Of a DNA stretch of 6,046 bases, positions 1 to 4,155 are shown one piece after another. Positions within the stretch are counted from its first letter, which is position 1; every line of letters starts with the position of its first letter. Source of the stretch: an uncultured Bacteroidales bacterium (GTDB taxonomy: Bacteria; Bacteroidota; Bacteroidia; Bacteroidales; Paludibacteraceae); assembly GCA_903873355.1 (NCBI GenBank), contig CAIQOG010000393.1, positions 1 through 6,046 on the forward strand, written 5' to 3'. Under the pieces are notes generated by a model. It was not told the DNA's origin. It made no database searches and saw only the letters and a list, made by a program, of their open reading frames with translations. Both the position numbers and the translations under genes were made by a program.

Positions 1-240
1 ATCGTTAATTCTTGACTAAAAATTTTTCAACTAAATAAAAATTTAAGGAATTAGAATAAACCAGGAGTATTTGTGCGATGAAACATACAGAAATATTTGA
101 TTATAAATTTAACAATTATTTTTTTATATGCTATTGACAATATATTACACTCAAGGTGACATACATAACTAACAAATACATCTAATATATTCAATAATCA
201 AAAATTAAATACTACATTTGTTATCTGTAAAATCAATTAA
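1..240. other. AT-rich non-coding stretch
   Basis: No convincing gene is seen in this stretch on either strand. The longest plausible start-to-stop reading on the + strand is a 19-codon frame from the ATG at 78, preceded by AGGAG at 63-67, and nothing about its peptide is recognisable. On the - strand about 33 open codons without an ATG end near the left edge. The composition is strongly A/T and stops are frequent in all frames inspected. The only structured items noted are a short AAAAATTTTT palindrome near position 19 and a candidate promoter box at 213-220, listed separately. It may be decayed coding sequence or an ordinary upstream region. Confidence 0.5.
190..220 (+). promoter_or_regulatory. 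candidate Bacteroidota promoter for the acyltransferase
   Basis: TACATTTG at 213-220 is an exact match to the TAnnTTTG -7 consensus of Bacteroidota promoters. The expected -33 TTTG is only poorly represented, by TTCA at 190-193, 19 nt upstream. If used, transcription would start near 227 and give a leader of about 80 nt before the TTG start at 309. AT-rich DNA produces such boxes by chance, so this is tentative. Confidence 0.25.
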
Positions 241-312
241 ACTGCAGATATTCAGGATGCTGCTGGTGTATATGATTTGTACTTTGTAAGATTAACACAA
301 CTTCCCTATTGA
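241..312 (+). pseudogene. possible C-terminal relic of a CBM6-type carbohydrate-binding protein
   Basis: Read in the frame starting at 241, this stretch gives 23 codons ending at TGA 310-312 and includes the peptide ADIQDAAGVYDLYFV. That strongly resembles the last strand of family 6 carbohydrate-binding modules, whose typical ending is a G-V-H-D-L-Y-F-V-F pattern. An in-frame TAA lies immediately upstream at 238-240, and no ATG occurs in the frame. The upstream frames show no recognisable continuation of the module, so it cannot be an intact gene as it stands. The likely explanation is the leftover tail of a glycoside hydrolase or other CBM6 protein gene, truncated by rearrangement next to the acyltransferase. 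The alternative is chance resemblance, since only about 15 residues carry the signal. The assignment is from memory of the family pattern. Confidence 0.35.
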
Positions 313-1430
313 AGAATAAAGTCATTTTGGATAAAAAAATTACATATCTACCCGGTTTAAACGGACTTCGTGCCATTGCAGCCTTATCCGTGGTAATAAG
401 TCATATCTCCCAAAAAGGAATTGCTGATTTTGGTTTACCGCTTGGTTTTGATTTACTTATGGCCGGATATGGTGTAACTTTATTCTTTGTAATTAGCGGA
501 TTTCTGATCACATATTTGTTGTTAAAGGAGCAGAATAAAACAAATACAATTAGTATAAAAAAATTCTATGTGCGTAGAATTCTTCGAATCTGGCCAATAT
601 ATTATTTGTATATTGGTATTTGTATACTCGTATTATTTCTGCTTAAAAAGTCTGATGAAATTTTTGTTCCTCAAATTTGGTATTATATATTCTTTACAGC
701 CAATATACCTTTTGTTGTTCAACAAGGAATTATAATTCTGGTTCATTATTGGAGTATTGGTGTCGAAGAGCAGTTTTATCTTTTATGGCCTTGGATAGTA
801 CGGATTTCAAAAAACATATTATTGAAAACTGCATTTGCAATATTTATCCTTTTATTTGCATTAAAACTATTCATTTGGTTTGAATTTGGAGCAAGTTCTT
901 ACCTGTATCGCTTAATAATGATTACACGCTTTCATTGTATGATGATAGGTGCTTTAGGTGCAATTTCATACTTCAGACACAAACATATCGTTACCCGTTT
1001 GTTTGCGAATAGAATTACTCAATCTGTTTCCTGGATTCTTTTTCTACTCATGGGATTTGGTATTATTCGAATTCCGCCGGTAATTGGGCAGGAACTGGTA
1101 TCTTTATTATCACTTAGCATGATTATGGGTCAGATTTATGTTGAAAAACGTATAATAAATCTCGAAAACAAGTACTTTGATTTTATTGGTAAAATATCCT
1201 ACGGTGTGTATGTTATTCATCCTTTGATTATTATTCTTTTATCTCGGGTATATAAATTAATAAGCATACCTGAGTTTATAAAATATCCTTTAGTTTACTC
1301 AACAGTTATTTTATCGACAATTTTCTTTGCATGGTTATCATACACCTACTTTGAAGAACCATTTTTAAAACTTAAAAGTAAATTTACTGTTGTGCCAAGC
1401 TCAAATACAATGTTGTTTGGGAAAAACTAA
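309..1430 (+). CDS. acyltransferase 3 family membrane protein (OafA/YrhL-like)
   Basis: This 373-residue protein belongs to the acyltransferase-3 family, integral membrane enzymes that usually transfer acetyl or other acyl groups to sugars of O-antigen, exopolysaccharide, peptidoglycan or small glycosides. The family signature is clear. R21 and H32 form the R-X10-H motif in the first membrane segment. FFVISGFLIT follows at 59-68, FYVRRILRIWPIYY at 86-99, HYWSIGVEEQFYLLWP at 146-161, SYGVYVIHP at 297-305 and a terminal YFEEPF at 347-352. Multiple hydrophobic helices span the chain. The length is typical of the stand-alone form with no SGNH domain. The start is TTG at 309-311, chosen because the R21 motif sits near the N-terminus and no in-frame ATG lies upstream before the TGA at 273-275. 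No Shine-Dalgarno sequence is evident. The gene is visibly more A/T-rich than the - strand genes and has no glycan-biosynthesis neighbours, so the acceptor is unknown. Horizontal acquisition is possible. Confidence 0.9.
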   Translation: MKNKVILDKKITYLPGLNGLRAIAALSVVISHISQKGIADFGLPLGFDLLMAGYGVTLFFVISGFLITYLLLKEQNKTNTISIKKFYVRRILRIWPIYYLYIGICILVLFLLKKSDEIFVPQIWYYIFFTANIPFVVQQGIIILVHYWSIGVEEQFYLLWPWIVRISKNILLKTAFAIFILLFALKLFIWFEFGASSYLYRLIMITRFHCMMIGALGAISYFRHKHIVTRLFANRITQSVSWILFLLMGFGIIRIPPVIGQELVSLLSLSMIMGQIYVEKRIINLENKYFDFIGKISYGVYVIHPLIIILLSRVYKLISIPEFIKYPLVYSTVILSTIFFAWLSYTYFEEPFLKLKSKFTVVPSSNTMLFGKN

Positions 1431-1487
1431 TATTCAATATCTGCCTGAATATAATATGCGAATTCTTATCTGATAAATAACTCATAA

Positions 1488-1527
1488 ACAAAAAAAAATC
1501 GTTGAAACCTAATAAGTTCCAACGATT
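1488..1527 (-). terminator. intrinsic terminator of the peroxiredoxin gene
   Basis: On the - strand, AATCGTTGGAAC (1527-1516) pairs with GTTTCAACGATT (1508-1497). This makes a 12-bp stem with one G-U wobble and a 7-nt loop, followed by a run of T residues (1496-1490). It lies about 35 bp beyond the peroxiredoxin stop codon, as expected for a Rho-independent terminator. On the + strand the same stem has an A-C mismatch and no T run, so it should act mainly on leftward transcription. Confidence 0.88.
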
Positions 1528-1560
1528 CTCCAAAAATCAAAATCTAATTTATCTAACTAA

Positions 1561-2193
1561 TCATTTTTCTGACAAATAACTTGCAATACCTTCCTGAGTT
1601 GCAGAAAGTGCTTTTTCACCTTTTTTCCAATTGGCAGGACAAACTTCACCATGTTCTTCTGTGAATTGCAGAGCATCAATCATTCGAAGTACTTCGTCAA
1701 CATTGCGTCCCAATGGCAAATCATTAACTAACTGGTGACGTACAACACCTTGTTTATCGATAAGGAATAAACCACGATATGCTTTGGGTTCACCTACTAA
1801 TACCACGTTTCCTTCTTCGTCGTATTCATCAGCACCAATGAGCACATCGTAAGCTTTTGATATGTTTAATGACTGATCAACAACCAAAGGATATTTCACT
1901 CCTTCAATACCACCTTGTTTCTGTGGAGTTTGAAGCCATTTCCAGTGTGAGAATTCTGAATCGGTTGATGCTCCAATAACTACTGTGTTGCGTGAAGCAA
2001 ATTCTGCTGCTTTTTCTTCAAACGCAATTAATTCTGTTGGACAAACAAATGTAAAGTCAGCAGGATAGAAGAAAAATACAACGTACTTTTTACCTTCAAA
2101 CTGCTCCAATGAAAAGTTTTCTACAATTTCGCCTCCGTTTACAACTGCTTTTGCATTAAATACCGGAGCTTTTTTTCCTACTAATACTGACAT
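1561..2193 (-). CDS. ahpC: typical 2-Cys peroxiredoxin (AhpC/Prx1 family)
   Basis: This 210-residue cytosolic thiol peroxidase reduces hydrogen peroxide, organic hydroperoxides and possibly peroxynitrite. The peroxidatic cysteine is C51 in the P-A-D-F-T-F-V-C-P motif (P44, T48, C51), with R140 in KAYRGLF as the likely conserved active-site arginine. The resolving cysteine is C185 in HGEVCPANW, which makes it a typical 2-Cys enzyme acting as an obligate dimer. The sequence is full length and ends in YLSEK. It lacks the C-terminal YF and an intact GGLG motif associated with overoxidation sensitivity. The ATG at 2193 fits the family N-terminus, and the leader is A-rich without a Shine-Dalgarno sequence. 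No ahpF reductase gene is adjacent, so the electron donor (AhpF or thioredoxin) cannot be told. A strong terminator follows and a TAATTTTG box precedes it, suggesting a single-gene unit. The symbol ahpC is used in the broad family sense. Confidence 0.96.
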   Translation of the reverse strand: MSVLVGKKAPVFNAKAVVNGGEIVENFSLEQFEGKKYVVFFFYPADFTFVCPTELIAFEEKAAEFASRNTVVIGASTDSEFSHWKWLQTPQKQGGIEGVKYPLVVDQSLNISKAYDVLIGADEYDEEGNVVLVGEPKAYRGLFLIDKQGVVRHQLVNDLPLGRNVDEVLRMIDALQFTEEHGEVCPANWKKGEKALSATQEGIASYLSEK

Positions 2194-2230
2194 AATTTTA
2201 TTGTTTTAAAATGGTTATTGTTTTATGCTG

Positions 2231-2264
2231 CAAAATTAATCATAAGCTTAAACAATACATCATA
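2231..2264 (-). promoter_or_regulatory. candidate promoter of the peroxiredoxin gene
   Basis: Read on the - strand, TAATTTTG (2238-2231) matches the Bacteroidota -7 consensus TAnnTTTG exactly and lies 37 bp before the ATG. The -33 element is weak: TATG at 2264-2261, with a 22-nt spacer against the usual 19-21. The perfect 8-bp palindrome TAAGCTTA (2243-2250) sits inside the spacer. It could be an operator, but nothing supports a particular regulator. Confidence 0.4.
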
Positions 2265-2323
2265 AAAACCTATAGAGTTTTTGAATATCTTAATAGGAAA
2301 AATAAATTAACGGAGAAAAGTTG

Positions 2324-2806
2324 TCAGGATTTGTAAATTAAGACAGTTGCATAAGCCGCGATACCTTCTTTACGCCCAACAAAACCGAGCTTTTCGGTAG
2401 TAGTGGCTTTAATAGAGATTGAATCAGAATCAACACCCAATACCTCAGCCAAACAGGCCTGCATAGCCGGAATATGAGGGTTAAGTTTTGGTTGCTCGGC
2501 ACAAACCGTACAGTCGGCATTACCTAATTCGTAGCCTTTAGTGCGAAGTAACAACATCGTTTCCATCAGGAGGATTTTGCTGTCAATGTTTTTGTATTCA
2601 CCGGCTGTATCGGGGAAGTGGAAACCAATATCACGCAAATTAGCTGCACCAAGCAGGGCATCACACAAAGCGTGAATCAAAACATCGGCATCAGAATGTC
2701 CAAGCAAACCAACAGAGTGTTCAATCTTTAAACCACCAAGCCAAAGCTCTCTGCCTTCAGCAAAAGCATGAACATCGTACCCAAAACCAACTCTTATTGA
2801 ATTCAT
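2324..2806 (-). CDS. ispF: 2-C-methyl-D-erythritol 2,4-cyclodiphosphate synthase
   Basis: IspF catalyses the fifth step of the MEP (non-mevalonate) isoprenoid pathway, converting CDP-methylerythritol 2-phosphate to the 2,4-cyclodiphosphate with release of CMP. It works in the cytosol as a trimer with divalent metal in each active site. The N-terminal GFGYDVH gives metal ligands D11 and H13. The GHSDADVLIHALCDALLGA block (36-54) supplies the third ligand, H45. FPDT (65-68) and KATTTEKLGF (133-142), which contains the conserved T and E of the nucleotide site, are also present, followed by GRKEGIAAYA. With the ATG at 2804-2806 the protein is 160 residues, the usual family length. An upstream in-frame ATG at 2855-2857 would add 17 residues with no family counterpart and would start inside a hairpin, so I rejected it. 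The gene lies downstream of porV on the same strand across a 123-bp spacer, possibly as the last gene of a porU-porV-ispF unit. The stop is TGA. Confidence 0.96.
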   Translation of the reverse strand: MNSIRVGFGYDVHAFAEGRELWLGGLKIEHSVGLLGHSDADVLIHALCDALLGAANLRDIGFHFPDTAGEYKNIDSKILLMETMLLLRTKGYELGNADCTVCAEQPKLNPHIPAMQACLAEVLGVDSDSISIKATTTEKLGFVGRKEGIAAYATVLIYKS

Positions 2807-2822
2807 AATTACAACTCTTAAT
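2800..2822. repeat. AT-rich repeat copy overlapping the ispF start
   Basis: This segment resembles 2890-2913 as an imperfect direct copy, with about 19 of 24 aligned positions identical, sharing AATT, AATTACA and TCTTAAT blocks. In addition AATTCATAATT (2800-2810) is the exact reverse complement of AATTATGAATT at 2890-2900. The ispF start codon lies inside it, so the repeat forms part of the ispF translation start region. With such low complexity, some of this similarity may be coincidental. Confidence 0.4.
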
Positions 2823-2829
2823 GAAGAAA

Positions 2830-2864
2830 CGGTTGAAGTCAACCTGTCTGGAAGCATTCAACCG
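2830..2864 (-). promoter_or_regulatory. competing hairpins in the porV-ispF spacer
   Basis: CGGTTGAA (2830-2837) and TTCAACCG (2857-2864) form a perfect 8-bp stem with a 19-nt loop. The same left arm can instead pair locally, GGTTG (2831-2835) with CAACC (2840-2844), around a 4-nt loop. The two folds exclude each other. On the - strand the long stem is followed by TTTCTTC, a poor but possible terminator tract, and then by the ispF start 24 bp further on. It could end porV transcription partially, act as an attenuator, or stabilise the porV message. Only the pairing is seen; the role is inferred. Confidence 0.4.
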
Positions 2865-2874
2865 CTATTCTATT

Positions 2875-2925
2875 ATTTAATTCCTTAACAATTATGAATT
2901 ACACATTCTTAATTGTGAATTAAAT
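2875..2925. repeat. extended AT-rich inverted repeat after porV
   Basis: ATTTAATTC (2875-2883) pairs perfectly with GAATTAAAT (2917-2925). Inside it, ACAATTA (2888-2894) pairs with TAATTGT (2910-2916), and GAAT (2896-2899) with ATTC (2905-2908) around a 5-nt loop. The arms are separated only by a 4-nt bulge and one T-T mismatch. It begins 4 bp beyond the porV stop codon. The stem is almost entirely A/T, so it is not a good intrinsic terminator. It may be a decayed small repeat of the tandem aattatgaatt kind that I recall from Bacteroidota intergenic regions. Confidence 0.5.
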
Positions 2926-2929
2926 CTCT

Positions 2930-4075
2930 TTATTTTACAAGATTCTTCAGTCCAAACAAGTCAAACGAAAGCGAGAAACGAAGTGTTTGGTCCAATGGGT
3001 TTGTTTGCGAAGTTGAAATCACATACGATGCATCCAACTGGAAAACATTAAGTTTAAAACCTGCACCGGCAGTAAAATACTGACGATTTCCTTTGTTTAC
3101 ATTTTCATTAAAATATCCACCGCGAACAAAAAACTGATTATTATATGCATATTCAGCACCAACTGACCACATAATTTCTTCCATCTTTTCAGCAAAACCG
3201 CGTGGTGCATAATAAAATGAATTGAAAATACCTGTTAGTGGTGACATGTCGTTATATGCCTGAATGTCTTGAGCGGTAGCATTTTGTTTGGGAGTAGGAA
3301 CCAATAATTTATTTAAATCGGCACTTACCGAAATTTTATTGTAATTATCTATCGGATAATCAAACGATGCACCAAGTCTCATGTTAGTAGGTATAAAGTT
3401 TGATGTTGAATTACCATCATATGAAATTTTCGAACCGATATTAGATATATTCAACCCCAATCCTAATGTGCCATCGACTCCCGAAACAGGAATTGCAGTT
3501 CTGTAATAGGTTGCAATATCTGCTGCGACCGCCATACCCGGATACATTTCGGTACCTCCGGAAAGATTGATTCCATTATTTAAATCGGAATAAATAAATC
3601 GTAAAGCGACAGAAGCAGAAAGTTTATCGGAAAGTTTGCGGGAATAGGCAGCATCTACAGCCAATTCATTCGGATGAGCAGAACCTTGTGGCATACCTAA
3701 CTGGTCCATCAATGTAATATCACCCAACGAGAAATAACGTAATGACATACTTAAAGCCTGACGTTGGTCAAACTTGTAATAACCTGACAAATATGCTAAA
3801 TCGATATCTCCAACCAATTTTCGAAGCCATGGAGTATAGGATAATGATACTCCCGTTTCACTTTCCATAAATACATATTTAGCCGGATTCCAATACTGTG
3901 AGTTCACATCAGGAGTGGTTGCTGCACCCACATCACCCATACCGCCACCACGAGCATCGGGAGCTATTGAAAGTGATGGTACTGCCGTAACAATTGGATT
4001 ATTATTGTCATTTTGAGCAAAAGTACTAACAGAAAATAAAGCTAAAACACACAATGTCAAGAGGTTATTTTTCAT
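2930..4075 (-). CDS. porV: type IX secretion system outer-membrane protein PorV
   Basis: PorV (LptO in older P. gingivalis literature) is an outer-membrane beta-barrel of the FadL-like kind. It receives cargo from the SprA/Sov translocon by binding its C-terminal sorting domain, and anchors the sortase PorU at the cell surface. The protein has 381 residues, close to the usual PorV length. Residues 1-20 form a signal peptide (K2, hydrophobic LLTLCVLALFSV, predicted cleavage after STFA before Q21). The mature start contains the family's SIAPDARGGGMGDVGAAT (36-53) followed by YWNPAKY (61-67). Alternating amphipathic strands run to the end. The C-terminus ends in SLSFDLFGLKNLVK, with the outer-membrane type terminal strand TLRFSLSFDLF. 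The gene lies 80 bp downstream of porU on the same strand, matching the functional partnership. A candidate promoter sits in that gap, so porV may be made both from it and by read-through. The ATG start places the signal peptide correctly. Confidence 0.95.
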   Translation of the reverse strand: MKNNLLTLCVLALFSVSTFAQNDNNNPIVTAVPSLSIAPDARGGGMGDVGAATTPDVNSQYWNPAKYVFMESETGVSLSYTPWLRKLVGDIDLAYLSGYYKFDQRQALSMSLRYFSLGDITLMDQLGMPQGSAHPNELAVDAAYSRKLSDKLSASVALRFIYSDLNNGINLSGGTEMYPGMAVAADIATYYRTAIPVSGVDGTLGLGLNISNIGSKISYDGNSTSNFIPTNMRLGASFDYPIDNYNKISVSADLNKLLVPTPKQNATAQDIQAYNDMSPLTGIFNSFYYAPRGFAEKMEEIMWSVGAEYAYNNQFFVRGGYFNENVNKGNRQYFTAGAGFKLNVFQLDASYVISTSQTNPLDQTLRFSLSFDLFGLKNLVK

Positions 4076-4098
4076 CTGAAAATTTTATTTTAAGGGTG

Positions 4099-4129
4099 CA
4101 ATATTACTAAAAATAATTTAATAAGTAAA
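4099..4129 (-). promoter_or_regulatory. candidate promoter of porV
   Basis: On the - strand, TTTA (4129-4126) and TAATATTG (4106-4099) are separated by 19 nt. Each differs at one position from the Bacteroidota consensus TTTG and TAnnTTTG, and the spacing is canonical. Transcription would start near 4092, leaving a leader of about 17 nt before the porV ATG. The gap between porU and porV has no recognisable terminator, so this would be an internal promoter. Confidence 0.4.
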
Positions 4130-4155
4130 AGATTAACGAGAAAAAGAAGATTTTA

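Noticed and set aside
78..137. 19-codon reading frame starting at ATG 78 with AGGAG upstream
   Set aside because: It is very short, lies in A/T-rich DNA, has no recognisable peptide, and Bacteroidota rarely depend on Shine-Dalgarno sites, so the AGGAG is weak evidence.
677..883. 68-codon + strand frame inside the acyltransferase gene
   Set aside because: It overlaps the strongly conserved WSIGVEEQFYL region in another frame, and its peptide has no recognisable features.
1430..1452. ATATTCA/TGAATAT hairpin just after the acyltransferase stop as its terminator
   Set aside because: The stem has only 7 A/T-rich base pairs with a 9-nt loop and no T run follows on the + strand.
2264..2282. AAAAAC/GTTTTT inverted repeat as a terminator of ispF
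   Set aside because: The stem is 6 bp and almost all A/T, too weak to call a terminator; the symmetry is easily produced by chance in homopolymer-rich DNA.
2338..2520. 60-codon - strand frame inside ispF
   Set aside because: It is an out-of-frame shadow of a well-conserved enzyme gene.
2807..2857. 17-residue N-terminal extension of IspF from the ATG at 2855-2857
   Set aside because: The family normally begins a few residues before G-x-G-Y-D-V-H, the downstream ATG gives the usual length of 160, and the upstream ATG overlaps a hairpin arm.
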